From Emcibacteraceae bacterium (GTDB lineage: Bacteria > Pseudomonadota > Alphaproteobacteria > Sphingomonadales > Emcibacteraceae): DNA of 64,000 bases. Both the position numbers and the translations under genes were made by a program. Under the pieces are notes generated by a model, which saw nothing but the letters and a program-made list of their open reading frames with translations, was not told the DNA's origin and ran no database searches. Shown one piece after another: positions 1 to 9,593 of the stretch. The stretch lies in the NCBI GenBank assembly GCA_041396985.1, contig JAWKXO010000002.1, forward strand, positions 445,501-509,500. Reading direction: 5' to 3'. Position 1 is the stretch's first letter; the number at the start of each line of letters is the position of its first letter.

Positions 1-2
1 CT

Positions 3-164
3 GATAATATAAAAAGTGGTGATGTTTTCAGCGCTATGCGGGATAAAAACATCACCATAAAAAGACTGCCTCAATATAATGCTATTCGTATTTCAAATCA
101 CATGTTCACGACCAATGAAGATGTCGATAAAATGATAGCATTGCTTAAAACATTTCTGGCTTAA
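3..164 (+). CDS. C-terminal end of a class V (PLP-dependent) aminotransferase, 5' truncated
   Basis: The window opens inside a reading frame that runs from base 3 to a TAA at 162-164, giving the last 53 residues of a protein. The end contains 'ITIKRLPQYNAIRISNHMF' followed by 'TTNEDVDKMIALLKTF'. This layout of strand, R-I-S, then 'T..D.D' and a closing helix is typical of the small C-terminal domain of cysteine-desulfurase/isopenicillin-epimerase-like class V aminotransferases. The catalytic lysine and cofactor pocket lie upstream of the window, so substrate cannot be judged. It is convergent with the DUF481 gene that follows. Confidence 0.55.
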   Translation, partial: DNIKSGDVFSAMRDKNITIKRLPQYNAIRISNHMFTTNEDVDKMIALLKTFLA

Positions 165-199
165 GACCCGCGGAGTTATCACGGGACTTAATTCATAAT

Positions 200-1168
200 T
201 TAAAAATCATAAAGAACGCCGATACGGGTAATGGTATCGGTTTTCTTTCTGCCTATCGGTGCATCGCGGTTATAAAGCACATCAAAGGAAAGCTTACCAC
301 TCAGGGCACCGCTAACCTTCATGGTATAGGCCGCTTTATTTTCGACCACCAATTTACTGCCAATAAATATTTTGGATTCATTTTCAAAATCACTGCGGTC
401 ATTGACATTCCAGGTAAAGAGACTGCTGGCATAACCGGTAATATCTGTTTCATATCCGTCCGTGGCTATCGGTTTGGTCATAAGGACGGCAGGGCCCGCC
501 TCAACATTCCATTTATAGGTATCATTATCAAACACTCTTAAACCATAACCGGCATTCATAGTCAGACGCTTGTTGAACGCGCCGTAACTGTCGCCTTCGA
601 AGCTAGCAAAACCGGTAACATAGGAAATATCACTTATGCTATAATCATTTTTGAAGGATACGCCATAACGCCGTTTGTTAGTAACCCCGTTACTGGTGTT
701 ATAATCGAAATAGGTAGCAATTGTCTGCTGATATGGCCCGGATTCCCTGTGCAGTTTTGCCGCTGTTCCAAATGATTTCTGTTGGGTGTTCCCTGTTGTA
801 AACAGACCGTTAATTTCGACTGATTTATCCCAACCTGGCAGAAAAGCTTGTGAAAATTGTTCTGCGCCCTTATCTGAAAAAATAGTTCCTTCCACCGGCG
901 AAGGCGAAGCAGCGGGCGCAGGTGTTGGTTCAGGAGCCGGTTCCGGCATAATCTGCGCGGCGACATTTCTTATTTCAGCTTCATCGTCGGGATTGGCTGC
1001 AATAAGAAGCTCAACAAGTGTCTGAAAATCTTTGCCGCCATCTTTTTTTGAGGCGACCATTAGAAGATTGAATTGTTCAGGGCTTATTTCCGCATGTGCG
1101 GCAATTGGAATCATAGGAAGGCAAAACAGCCCGACTGCAAGAGCTGTCTTGCAAATGTTGGTAGTCAT
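200..1168 (-). CDS. DUF481-family outer-membrane beta-barrel protein
   Basis: 322 residues. A cleavable signal peptide is visible ('LAVGLFCLPMIPIAAHA', cut near residue 26). A short helical stretch and a Pro/Ala-rich linker ('PEPAPEPTPAPAASPSP') follow. From about residue 110 the alternating polar/aromatic strands ('WDKSVEINGLFTTGNTQQ', 'RYGVSFKNDYSISD') and the final '..RIGVLYDF' match the YdiY/DUF481 family of salt-induced outer-membrane proteins. The last residue is Phe, as expected for an outer-membrane barrel. The YceI-like gene lies just upstream on the same strand (16 bp gap), so the two are probably cotranscribed. Function of the family is not established. Confidence 0.8.
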   Translation of the reverse strand: MTTNICKTALAVGLFCLPMIPIAAHAEISPEQFNLLMVASKKDGGKDFQTLVELLIAANPDDEAEIRNVAAQIMPEPAPEPTPAPAASPSPVEGTIFSDKGAEQFSQAFLPGWDKSVEINGLFTTGNTQQKSFGTAAKLHRESGPYQQTIATYFDYNTSNGVTNKRRYGVSFKNDYSISDISYVTGFASFEGDSYGAFNKRLTMNAGYGLRVFDNDTYKWNVEAGPAVLMTKPIATDGYETDITGYASSLFTWNVNDRSDFENESKIFIGSKLVVENKAAYTMKVSGALSGKLSFDVLYNRDAPIGRKKTDTITRIGVLYDF

Positions 1169-1184
1169 TATTTTTTCTCTAGTC

Positions 1185-1778
1185 CTATTTTGTAAATGTT
1201 AAGTAAAATGACATGGGGACAACGGACGCAATGGTTTCAAGTCCGGCGAGTTCCCGCAAAGTTTCAATTGAATCAACAAGTTCATAGTCATCAGCATCAA
1301 TAAACAATACACCTTTAGGGATAACCATAACTTTATTTTCCCCAAGCCTTGTTACGACGAGTGTAACATCCTGCTCAATTTTCTGGCCGACCAGTTCAAG
1401 CTGAACAGATGCTTCAACGACCCGGCTGCTGCCGACTGGCTGATTTTGAAAATCCGCTAAATCAACATTACCTGTAAGCTTTGCAGAAGCATTTTCAGCG
1501 ACCTTAAAAACAATGTCGCGCATACGGCCGTCACGAACCTCGACCTGTGTATCAACAGACGCAAGGGCAATATCAATATTAATCTGACCGCTGTCTGAAA
1601 TTAACCCGGAAATGGTCTTGAAAGTATTGCTCTCTCCAATCGAGTCATTTTTGATCGTGCCATAGGAAATATTCGAATTCGCAGCATCCAGTTTCCATTC
1701 TGCCAATGCGGCATTTGAAAAAAGGGAGGTAGCGGCAAATATCAACAATGTGCCTATTTTGAATTTCATGTTATTCAT
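1185..1778 (-). CDS. YceI-family periplasmic lipid-binding-like protein
   Basis: 197 residues from the ATG at 1778. That start has AGGG eight bases upstream, whereas an in-frame GTG at 1787 overlaps this ribosome site and is unlikely. A signal peptide ends at 'SNAALA'. The mature part begins 'EWKLDAANSNISYGTIKND' and contains 'DIALASVDTQVEVRDGRMRD', the characteristic YceI strand/loop pattern (W.lD...S.i.F, then D..SvdT....RD..l). Family members form a lipocalin-like barrel that binds isoprenoid-type lipids. The ligand here is unknown. It is probably transcribed with the DUF481 gene downstream. Confidence 0.85.
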   Translation of the reverse strand: MNNMKFKIGTLLIFAATSLFSNAALAEWKLDAANSNISYGTIKNDSIGESNTFKTISGLISDSGQINIDIALASVDTQVEVRDGRMRDIVFKVAENASAKLTGNVDLADFQNQPVGSSRVVEASVQLELVGQKIEQDVTLVVTRLGENKVMVIPKGVLFIDADDYELVDSIETLRELAGLETIASVVPMSFYLTFTK

Positions 1779-1850
1779 TTTAATCACCCTGTTCTAAATT
1801 GATTATGTTAGTTTATATCACATATGACGTTCATTCATGCAAGTTATAAG

Positions 1851-4004
1851 TTAACTGTAAAAACGTTGGCCATTTTTTTGCATTTTAAGAAGCATTTCTG
1901 GGACTTTAAAAACATCTCCGTGTTTTTTGGATAGCTCATCACATTCCTTGACGAACTTATCAATGCCAATAGTATCAATCATGCTGATTGGCCCACCGGT
2001 CCAGGGCGCAAAGCCCCAACCAAAAATGGCGCCGATGTCGGCATCTTCCGGTTCAGTCACCACATTTTCCTCTAGACAACGTACGACTTCAAGTGCCTGA
2101 CGGTATATAAGTCTTTTTGTTACATCTTCCTGACTTGGCTGTTCTTCCGCAAGCGGATAATAGTCTGCCAGCCCCGGCCAGATATGCTTCTTATCATTTT
2201 CCGGATATTCATAAAAGCCTTTACCGTTTTTCTTACCATATCGGCCAAGTTCATAAAGTTTGGCAATAACCCCGTGGCTTGCTTCCGCGTGATATTTATT
2301 TCCAAGTGCCGCTTTTGTCGCCTCACTGATATGATGGCTGAGGTCAATACCGACCTCGTCATTAACCGCAAAGGGCCCAACGGCCATACCGGCATAAACT
2401 CCGCTATTTTCTATAAGAACCGGGGAAATGCCTTCTGAAAGCATATTGGAGGCTTCCAGTGGATATGTCATGAAACAGCGGCTGGTATAAAAGCCTCGGC
2501 TGTCATTGACAACAATGGGTGTTTTTCTGATCTGCCGGGTATAGTCCAGTGCCTTGGCAAGCGCCACATCACTTGTTTCCTTACCCAGTATAATTTCCAC
2601 CAGCGGCATTTTATCAACGGGCGAGAAGAAATGAATACCGATAAATTTATCTTCACTACGTGACGATTTTGCCAGCATACTGATCGGCAGTGTCGATGTA
2701 TTTGATCCGTAAATACAGCTTTCCGGGATAACCTCTTCCGCTTTTTTTGTAACGTCTGCTTTTACTTTCGGGTCTTCTAGCACCGCTTCGATGATCAGAT
2801 CACATCCCTCAAGATCGGCATAATCGGTGGTTGGTTTGATCAGGCTTAAGAGCTGATCAGCTTCTTCCTGTGTTACCTTGCCGTATTTAATGCCCTTTTC
2901 GACAATACCCTGTGAATAGGCTTTGCCTTTTTCTGCAAATTTCATTTCCCGGTCAAGCAGGATCACTTCAATCCCCGCCTTTGCTGAAACATAGGCGATC
3001 CCCGCCCCCATCAGTCCGGCACCAAGCATGCCGAGCTTTTTGGTTTTTGCTTCCGGGACATCTTTTGGTCGTCTTATCAGCTTGTCTGCCTTGTTTTTAT
3101 TGACAAAAAGTGTTCGGATCATATTTGGCGCGACATCACCCATCAGCTGCTGGGTAAAATACTGGCTTTCCACTTCAATAGCTTTATCCATAGGCAGTTG
3201 ATGCCCTTCATAAACGGCGGAAAGGATGGCTACCGTTGCCGGATAATTATTTTTGGTTTCTTTCTGGGTCATGGCCGGTGCGCCCATAAAGGTCTGGACA
3301 ATATTGGGATCATAAACACCCTGTCCACCGGGAATTTTGAAACGTTTCTGATCCCATGGCTGTTCGGCTTTCCCGCCTTCTATGATCCAGGCTTTGGCTT
3401 TGCCGATAATTTCATTAGCAGGTGCAATATCATGAATGACATTATTGGATAACGCCTGCTTGGGAGACATATTTTTCCCTTGTAACAAATAGGGAAGGGC
3501 AAGCTGAATTCCCATCAGCCTTGGCAGGCGCTGGGTTCCGCCCGCACCGGGAATAAGTCCGATCTGCACTTCCGGCAGTCCAAGTTTAATATTATCATTA
3601 TCGGCGACAATCCGGTAATGACAGGACATCGCAAGCTCAAGCCCGCCTCCAAGGGTTAAACCATTTATGGCAATGGCAAAAGGTTTCCCGCAGATTTCAA
3701 GCGAACGAAATAATTTGTTTAAACTAAAGGACGCTTCAAACATTTCATCAGGTGTGGCATTTTTGCGACCGGCAAGGTTGCCAAGCACCATGTTGAGGTC
3801 TGCTCCGGCCAGAAAGGCGTTTTCCTTTGCTGAACAGATAACCGCCCCTTTTATTTTATCATCGCTGGCAATCGTTTTTATATGCGCTTCAAGGTCACTG
3901 ATGAAGGCCTGATTGATAACATTCATGCTTTGATCTTCCACGTCAATGGAAAGAAGGGCAATACCGTCATTGTCAATTTCTATTTTAATGGCTTTATGTG
4001 TCAT
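1851..4004 (-). CDS. fadB: Multifunctional enoyl-CoA hydratase / 3-hydroxyacyl-CoA dehydrogenase (FadB/FadJ type)
   Basis: 717 residues, the usual length. Residues ~1-190 are a crotonase domain with 'AFLAGADLNMV', oxyanion-hole 'GLTLGGGLELAMSCHYR' and the second acid in 'LGLPEVQIGLIPGAGGTQR'. From ~322 an NAD-binding Rossmann motif 'KLGMLGAGLMGAGIAYVSAK' begins the 3-hydroxyacyl-CoA dehydrogenase, with 'IHFFSPVDKMPLVEII' and two C-terminal dehydrogenase domains. It carries out the second and third steps of beta-oxidation. It is the last gene of a three-gene operon with the thiolase (12 bp gap) and the acyl-CoA dehydrogenase. The ribosome site is GGAAGG six bases before ATG. FadB and FadJ subtypes cannot be separated by eye. 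Confidence 0.93.
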   Translation of the reverse strand: MTHKAIKIEIDNDGIALLSIDVEDQSMNVINQAFISDLEAHIKTIASDDKIKGAVICSAKENAFLAGADLNMVLGNLAGRKNATPDEMFEASFSLNKLFRSLEICGKPFAIAINGLTLGGGLELAMSCHYRIVADNDNIKLGLPEVQIGLIPGAGGTQRLPRLMGIQLALPYLLQGKNMSPKQALSNNVIHDIAPANEIIGKAKAWIIEGGKAEQPWDQKRFKIPGGQGVYDPNIVQTFMGAPAMTQKETKNNYPATVAILSAVYEGHQLPMDKAIEVESQYFTQQLMGDVAPNMIRTLFVNKNKADKLIRRPKDVPEAKTKKLGMLGAGLMGAGIAYVSAKAGIEVILLDREMKFAEKGKAYSQGIVEKGIKYGKVTQEEADQLLSLIKPTTDYADLEGCDLIIEAVLEDPKVKADVTKKAEEVIPESCIYGSNTSTLPISMLAKSSRSEDKFIGIHFFSPVDKMPLVEIILGKETSDVALAKALDYTRQIRKTPIVVNDSRGFYTSRCFMTYPLEASNMLSEGISPVLIENSGVYAGMAVGPFAVNDEVGIDLSHHISEATKAALGNKYHAEASHGVIAKLYELGRYGKKNGKGFYEYPENDKKHIWPGLADYYPLAEEQPSQEDVTKRLIYRQALEVVRCLEENVVTEPEDADIGAIFGWGFAPWTGGPISMIDTIGIDKFVKECDELSKKHGDVFKVPEMLLKMQKNGQRFYS

Positions 4005-4016
4005 AATCTTCCTTCC

Positions 4017-5222
4017 TTACACGCGTTCAATGATGGTTGCCGTGGCCATGCCGCCACCAACGCATAATGCGGTCAGGGCATATTTACCGCCCGTACGTTC
4101 AAGTTCATCCAGAGCTGTTCCGAGGATCATATTGCCGGTTGCGCCAAGCGGGTGGCCCATGGCAATCGCTCCGCCGCAGACATTAACGTCACTTGTCGGC
4201 ACATCCATTTCCTGACAAAAACGAAGCACAACGGAGGCAAATGCCTCATTCACTTCCCAAATATCGATATCCTGTTTGGTTAGCCCTGCTTTTTTGATGG
4301 CTTTTCGGGCGGCTTCGCCCGGACCGGTAAGCATTATGCTTGGATCAACCCCGACATCGGCAAAAGCGACAATCCGGGCCCGTGGTTTTAGATTATATTT
4401 TTTTGCTGTTTGCTTGTTACCGATCAGCATCGCACCAGCGCCATCAACAATGCCGCTTGAATTTCCGGCATGATGAACATGATTGACACGTTCAATATCC
4501 GGGTATTTCTGCATGATAACACTGTCAAAGCCGAGCTCGCCCATATCGGTAAAGGATGGCTTAAGGCCCGCCAGGTCCTCCATGGTTGTCTGTGGCCGCA
4601 TATGTTCATCATGGTCAAGAACGGTTCTCCCAATTTGGTCCTTGATGGGGATAATGCTGTTTTTAAACCGTCCTTCCTCCCATGATTTTTTGGTCCGCTG
4701 CTGACTCAGAATGGCATATTCATCGCACTGCTGACGACTGAAGCCATATTTTGTTGCGATCATATCGGCACTGATCCCCTGCATAACCGTACCAATTTTA
4801 TTGGTAACCTGAGGGTCGAAAATCCACGCTCCGCCGTCAAAGCCCATTGGAACCCGGGACATGCTTTCAACGCCACTGCCGATGACGAGATCTTTTTGAC
4901 CAGCCATCACACTTGCTGCGGCATAATTGGTGGCAACAAGTCCTGATGCACAAAAGCGGTTTACATGAAGCCCGGGGACATGATCACTGTAACCAGCCAT
5001 AATTGCCGCAAACCGGCCGATATCGCCACCTTGCTCACCTACCGCCGTGACGCACCCTGTGATCACGTCTTCAACCGCAGTTTCATCAAACTCGTTTCGG
5101 TCTTTAAGCGACTTTAAAACCTGTGTCAGTAGGCTGATCGGTGTTACGCTATTGAGGCTTCCATCCTTTTTGCCTCGTCCTCGTGGACTTCTTACATGAT
5201 CAAATATAAAGGCTTCAGTCAT
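4017..5222 (-). CDS. fadA: Acetyl-CoA acyltransferase (thiolase, FadA type)
   Basis: 401 residues. The nucleophile is Cys ~91 in 'VNRFCASGLVATNYAA'. The catalytic His/Asn region is 'CGGAIAMGHPLGATGN' (~355), and the second active Cys is in 'ALCVGGGMATATIIERV' at the end. 'EVNEAFASV' is also intact. It cleaves 3-ketoacyl-CoA to acetyl-CoA and a shortened acyl-CoA. It sits between the acyl-CoA dehydrogenase (23 bp) and the FadB-type subunit (12 bp). The pair presumably forms the trifunctional alpha/beta complex. The start ATG has AAGGAA upstream. Confidence 0.94.
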   Translation of the reverse strand: MTEAFIFDHVRSPRGRGKKDGSLNSVTPISLLTQVLKSLKDRNEFDETAVEDVITGCVTAVGEQGGDIGRFAAIMAGYSDHVPGLHVNRFCASGLVATNYAAASVMAGQKDLVIGSGVESMSRVPMGFDGGAWIFDPQVTNKIGTVMQGISADMIATKYGFSRQQCDEYAILSQQRTKKSWEEGRFKNSIIPIKDQIGRTVLDHDEHMRPQTTMEDLAGLKPSFTDMGELGFDSVIMQKYPDIERVNHVHHAGNSSGIVDGAGAMLIGNKQTAKKYNLKPRARIVAFADVGVDPSIMLTGPGEAARKAIKKAGLTKQDIDIWEVNEAFASVVLRFCQEMDVPTSDVNVCGGAIAMGHPLGATGNMILGTALDELERTGGKYALTALCVGGGMATATIIERV

Positions 5223-5245
5223 ATTGATTTCCTTAATTGTTTTCC

Positions 5246-7036
5246 TTAGAAAGAATTTGCATCCAGGGTCATAACATCCTCTGAACCGGCTTCAATTTTA
5301 ATGCGAAGAGCCGTAGTCTCCGGAAGTAAATGTCGATAGTAGAAATTAGCCGTTTTAATTTTATTTTGTAGAAATTCCTTATCGCCTGAACCTTCGGCAA
5401 TCATGGATTTTGCTTTTAAAACCATCATACCCCAGGCATATCCCATTGAGACAAGTGCCATCAGATTAAGATAATAATGGGCTACGGCACCGGCGTGGTC
5501 CGGGTTTTTTGTTGCATTCTGCATCAGCCACATAGTTGCAGCCTGTTGTCGGTTTAAGGCTTTCTCAAGTGCTTCTGAGTAGGATGCCATTTCTTCATTA
5601 TCTTTATTATTATCAATAAATTTCTGAATGATCGTAAAAAAGCTTTTAATGGTTTCCCCGTTTTTATGGGGTAATTTACGGCCAATAAGATCCATAGCCT
5701 GAATGCCGTTTGTGCCTTCATAAATTGGGGCAATTCTGGCATCCCGAAGATACTGTTCCATGCCCCATTCGCAAATATAGCCGTGTCCGCCAAAACATTG
5801 CAATGCCCGACTGGCCGCTTCCACCCCCTGATCCGTCAGGTAGGATTTCAGAACGGGTGTTAGAAGGGCAAGCAAATCTCTCGCCGTTTCTTTTTTTTCT
5901 TTAGTTTCCTCTCCTATTGACCTGTCAATCTGTAACCCGGCCCAAACGATCATGGCTCTTGCCCCTTCGATAAAGGCTCTGTTCGTCATCAGCATCCGGC
6001 GGACATCAGGATGTACAATTATAGGATCAGCGGCTCCTTCAGGGTTTTTAACGCCGGTAAGTGCGCGTCCCTGTAATCTTTCTCTTGCGTAATTGGCAGC
6101 ATTTTGCTGTGCCACTTCCGCTATGGCCAGCCCCTGAACGGCAACTCCAACACGTGCTTCATTCATCATGGTGAACATGGCGCGCATGCCTTTATTCTCA
6201 GGGCCAAGCAGGTAGCCTTTCGCATTATCGTAATTTAAAAGACAGGTTGCATTTGAATGAATGCCCATCTTTTCTTCGAGCGATCCGCAGCTCACGCCAT
6301 TTCTTTCTCCAAGTGAACCGTCTTCTTTTACAATAAACTTTGGTACGATAAATAAACTAATCCCGTCTGTCCCGGCCGGTGCCCCGGTTATACGGGCAAG
6401 AACCAGATGGATAATATTTTCGGTAAGATCGTGATCACCTGCTGAAATAAATATTTTGGTGCCGGATATGTTATAGGAACCATCATCATTGGGCTCGGCC
6501 TTTGTACGCAATAGCCCCAAATCAGTACCGCAATGAGGCTCCGTCAGGTTCATAGTCCCTGACCATTTTCCGGAAATCATGTTTGGCAGATATAGTTGCT
6601 TTTGTTCATCGCTTCCCCATGTGTGAATGGTTTCTGAAGCTCCTTTTGTCAGCCCGGGATACATGGCTAGCCCCCAGTTGGAAGAAACCATCATTTCGTT
6701 AAGGGCAATACCCAATGTCATCGGCAGGCCCTGACCACCATATTCTGGGTCTCCTGTCAGGCTTTGCCATCCGCCATCGGTAAATTGTGAATAGGCCTCC
6801 TTAAAACCTTTAGGTGTAGTAACCACACCATTCTGAAGTAGGCACCCTTCCTTGCCTCCGCTCTGATTAATGGGCTGGAATATATTTTCAGTAAGTTTTG
6901 CGGCCTCTTCAAGAATAGCATCTATGACATCAGGAGAGGCCTCCTTAAAGGCTTCCAGAGTATTATACTGCTGAAGATCAAATACCTCATGCATTAAAAA
7001 TTTATAGTCGGTCACCGGAGCTTTATATGTGGGCAT
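5246..7036 (-). CDS. Acyl-CoA dehydrogenase, long form with C-terminal extension (DmdC/FadE-like)
   Basis: 596 residues, about 200 longer than a classic acyl-CoA dehydrogenase. Core motifs are 'GTMNLTEPHCGTDLGLLRT' (FAD/substrate loop), 'KIFISAGDHDL' and 'CFGGHGYICEWGMEQYLRD'. The catalytic base is the Glu of 'IYEGTNGIQAMDLIGRKL'. The extra C-terminal helical domain after ~470 is typical of the AcdA/DmdC subgroup. It makes the first double bond in beta-oxidation with FAD as cofactor. It is the first gene of the operon leading into thiolase and FadB-type genes. The substrate chain length is not evident. DmdC works on methylmercaptopropionyl-CoA, but the thiolase/FadB context favours fatty acids. 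Confidence 0.9.
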   Translation of the reverse strand: MPTYKAPVTDYKFLMHEVFDLQQYNTLEAFKEASPDVIDAILEEAAKLTENIFQPINQSGGKEGCLLQNGVVTTPKGFKEAYSQFTDGGWQSLTGDPEYGGQGLPMTLGIALNEMMVSSNWGLAMYPGLTKGASETIHTWGSDEQKQLYLPNMISGKWSGTMNLTEPHCGTDLGLLRTKAEPNDDGSYNISGTKIFISAGDHDLTENIIHLVLARITGAPAGTDGISLFIVPKFIVKEDGSLGERNGVSCGSLEEKMGIHSNATCLLNYDNAKGYLLGPENKGMRAMFTMMNEARVGVAVQGLAIAEVAQQNAANYARERLQGRALTGVKNPEGAADPIIVHPDVRRMLMTNRAFIEGARAMIVWAGLQIDRSIGEETKEKKETARDLLALLTPVLKSYLTDQGVEAASRALQCFGGHGYICEWGMEQYLRDARIAPIYEGTNGIQAMDLIGRKLPHKNGETIKSFFTIIQKFIDNNKDNEEMASYSEALEKALNRQQAATMWLMQNATKNPDHAGAVAHYYLNLMALVSMGYAWGMMVLKAKSMIAEGSGDKEFLQNKIKTANFYYRHLLPETTALRIKIEAGSEDVMTLDANSF

Positions 7037-7381
7037 TTGAAATCCTTAATTGTAATGCAATTTTTTGTGTGTGGCAGGATATCTTTTCCTTAAAGGTAAA
7101 TATTATCATTAATTTATCAAGAGAAATATAGTAATTTGAGCAATAAGCTTAATCATATAAATTGAAGTATAATCCCTGATAATAATTTTTTAAAATATCT
7201 GTGATATAAACCCAAATATGCTTCCTAAATGTGACATTTTAATGATAAGATCGTGTTCACTTGCAGGAAAATAATTTTGGGTCTATATAAGGCCAAAGGT
7301 TGATTCTTTTTGTTGGTTTTGCAGGGGTTTTCAAATAAAGCACCGTAAAAAAATATAAACTCTAATATAAATGTAAATTAA
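7037..7381. other. Divergent intergenic region, 345 bp
   Basis: An AT-rich spacer between the beta-oxidation operon (minus) and the TauE gene (plus). It must hold both promoters. I see no strong sigma-70 pair, no convincing inverted repeat of 8 bp or more, and no small reading frame with a ribosome site. A weak -10-like TATATA lies near 7284-7289. Confidence 0.5.
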
Positions 7382-8308
7382 ATGCAGATTTACCTGCCTA
7401 TTGCCGAACTTTCCATGAACATTTTTGTTCTGCTTGCCATGGGGGGTGGTGTGGGCTTTTTGTCGGGTATTTTTGGCGTTGGCGGCGGTTTTCTTATGAC
7501 ACCTCTGCTGATTTTTTCCGGTGTGCCACCGGCAATTGCTGTGGCTTCACAGGCAAGCCAGATTACTGCCGCATCCGTGTCTGGTGCCGTTGCACACTGG
7601 CGCCGGGGTGGGGTTGATTTCAAAATGGGTCTTGTTCTTATTGCTGGTGGTGTCATTGGCACCTATTTTGGAACGATGATCTTTACTTATCTTCGTGAAA
7701 TCGGTCAGGTCGATCTCATGATTTCTCTCGCTTACGTTGTATTCTTGGGGGGAATTGGATTTCTGATGTTTATTGAAAGCATTCGTCGGATTATTCAGGA
7801 ATTAAGGGGTATTACCCCCAAGGTCGAAAGACGTCAGCGAACATGGATTGATGCTCTGCCTTTTAAGATGCGATTTAGAAAATCCAAAATGTATATTAGT
7901 GTTATTATGCCGCTTGCCATTGGTGGGTTGGTGGGTGTTTTGTCGGCTATTATGGGTGTTGGCGGTGGATTTGTGATGATCCCTGCTATGATATATCTTT
8001 TGCATATGCCGACGAATGTTGTGATTGGAACATCACTCTTGCAAATTACATTTGTTACTGCTGCGACAACCTATCTTCATTCAATTAATACGCAGACAGT
8101 CGATGTGGTCCTGGCTATGGTTCTTCTGACTGCTGCGGTTATTGGCGCACAAGCCGGTGTTGTTGTCGGGGCAAAGTTAAAAGGCGAACAACTCCGTATT
8201 CTGCTTGCCAGTCTGGTTCTGATTGTATGCGCAAAAATGGCCTATGATCTGGTGGTTGAACCGAAGGATCTGTTCACTGTGTCCGCTATTTCTACTGAGG
8301 GCCTATGA
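7382..8308 (+). CDS. TauE/SafE-family sulfite/organosulfur exporter
   Basis: 308 residues with about eight membrane segments in two homologous halves. Each half opens with the family signature: 'GGGVGFLSGIFGVGGGFLMTP' in the first and 'GGLVGVLSAIMGVGGGFVMIP' in the second. The family exports sulfite, sulfoacetate or similar anions across the inner membrane. The ATG at 7382 has no obvious ribosome site. An in-frame ATG at 7415 gives 'MNIFVLLAMGGG' and is equally possible. The stop codon overlaps the start of the TIGR02186 gene (ATGATG), so the two are translationally coupled. The transported anion is not known. Confidence 0.88.
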   Translation: MQIYLPIAELSMNIFVLLAMGGGVGFLSGIFGVGGGFLMTPLLIFSGVPPAIAVASQASQITAASVSGAVAHWRRGGVDFKMGLVLIAGGVIGTYFGTMIFTYLREIGQVDLMISLAYVVFLGGIGFLMFIESIRRIIQELRGITPKVERRQRTWIDALPFKMRFRKSKMYISVIMPLAIGGLVGVLSAIMGVGGGFVMIPAMIYLLHMPTNVVIGTSLLQITFVTAATTYLHSINTQTVDVVLAMVLLTAAVIGAQAGVVVGAKLKGEQLRILLASLVLIVCAKMAYDLVVEPKDLFTVSAISTEGL

Positions 8309-9099
8309 TGTTCAGGAAGAGTATAGTAGCGATAGTGGCGATGGCAATCATCATTTTTGGCAAAGTTAATCAGGGGCGCGCTGAAACTCTGGTGACTGAC
8401 TTGTCTCAGCATCTTATTGAAATTACCTCACAGTTTTCAGGACGTGAACTTTTACTGTTCGGTGCACTCGAGCGTCATGCCATGGAAAGCATTCAGTCTG
8501 ATGACATAGAGGTTCAGGGTCTCGATTATGATATCATTGTGGTGGTTCAAAGCAGCCCCACGGATGTCGTTATCCGGAAAAAAGATAAAGTTGCCGGTAT
8601 CTGGATTAATAGTGAAGATCAGATTATGCGGGGCGTTCCAGGCTACTATGTAATAGGATCAACACGACCGCTGGATGAATTTTTATCCAAAAAAGATCAG
8701 TCTGACCTGGGGCTCGGTCTCGAAAATTTAAGAATTGTCAATGACGATGGTGAAGAAATTAAGGAATATAAAGAAGCACTCATCCGTAACATGATTGAAA
8801 TTGGTCTCTATAAAGAAAGTAGTGGCAATGTCATGGTCAAGGATGAAATTTTATTTCGTGCCAATCTTGCCTTTCCGTCAAACATGCCGGTTGGCAATTA
8901 TACTGCGGATGTTTATTTGGTTCGCGACGGCAAAGTCATCATTAACCACAGGACTGATCTGTTGGTTGACAAGAGGGGACTGGAAAGATTTATTTTCAAT
9001 TTTGCCCATGAATATCCGCCATATTATGGGGTCATCGTTGTAATATTGGCTATTTCTATTGGTCTGTTCACCGGGTTTGTCGCCAAGAAAGTCAGCTGA
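8305..9099 (+). CDS. TIGR02186-family alphaproteobacterial transmembrane protein
   Basis: 264 residues. A signal peptide (~1-26, ending 'GKVNQGRAE') leads into a periplasmic domain. 'TSQFSGRELLLFGALE' and 'DIIVVVQSSPTDVVIRKK' are the hallmark segments of this family (Pfam Alph_Pro_TM), and a single C-terminal membrane span ends the protein ('YYGVIVVILAISIGLFTGFV'). The family is restricted to Alphaproteobacteria and is regularly coupled to a TauE/SafE exporter, as here with a 4 bp overlap. That suggests an accessory role in anion export. No catalytic motif is visible. Confidence 0.85.
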   Translation: MMFRKSIVAIVAMAIIIFGKVNQGRAETLVTDLSQHLIEITSQFSGRELLLFGALERHAMESIQSDDIEVQGLDYDIIVVVQSSPTDVVIRKKDKVAGIWINSEDQIMRGVPGYYVIGSTRPLDEFLSKKDQSDLGLGLENLRIVNDDGEEIKEYKEALIRNMIEIGLYKESSGNVMVKDEILFRANLAFPSNMPVGNYTADVYLVRDGKVIINHRTDLLVDKRGLERFIFNFAHEYPPYYGVIVVILAISIGLFTGFVAKKVS

Positions 9100-9109
9100 T
9101 ATAAATTTC

Positions 9110-9391
9110 TTAATGCGCTGCTATTGTGTCTGTTCCCGGCAGGCTTTTTAAATATTGGGATATCTTGTGCCAGAGCTTTGCCGATTGAAAGTCCCTTTCC
9201 AACATCAGATTATGTTCAATTTTGGCAGAAATTTCAATAGCGACTGATCCATATTGTGTCAATAAATCCTGCGCTGTAATTTTGAGAAATGGATCGGGAT
9301 CAATTCCCATAATTTTCATTTCAACAAGTATATTTGTCATCGTGTGGGGATTGGGTGTTATGGAATTTGCCGCACCGGTATACGTATTCAT
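9110..9391 (-). CDS. Small conserved-looking protein, 93 residues, unknown function
   Basis: The frame is open to 9430, but the ATG at 9391 has AGGAG seven bases upstream and gives 'MNTYTGAANSITPNPHTMTN'. The remainder is a compact mixed helix/strand sequence ending 'WHKISQYLKSLPGTDTIAAH', with no signal peptide or membrane span. 'AKLWHKI' plus the preceding helices resemble small cytosolic proteins of alphaproteobacteria, but I do not recognise a family. It is convergent with the TIGR02186 gene (10 bp apart). Ordinary codon use and a good ribosome site make it a likely real gene. Confidence 0.6.
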   Translation of the reverse strand: MNTYTGAANSITPNPHTMTNILVEMKIMGIDPDPFLKITAQDLLTQYGSVAIEISAKIEHNLMLERDFQSAKLWHKISQYLKSLPGTDTIAAH

Positions 9392-9593
9392 GCTAATGCT
9401 CCTGCTATATAAACATGAAGCAAAAGCCATGCCATTGCTAAGGCGCTGAATTTAAAGTAAAATATAAAAGAAAAATTTCACTGGGGCATTATATGCCGGG
9501 CATGAGTATGCAAAAGTATTAAAATTGCCGACTAATATACTTGCAAATTCTGATGATCCTGCAAATATAGTGCGCCAGAAACAAGAGGGTTAA

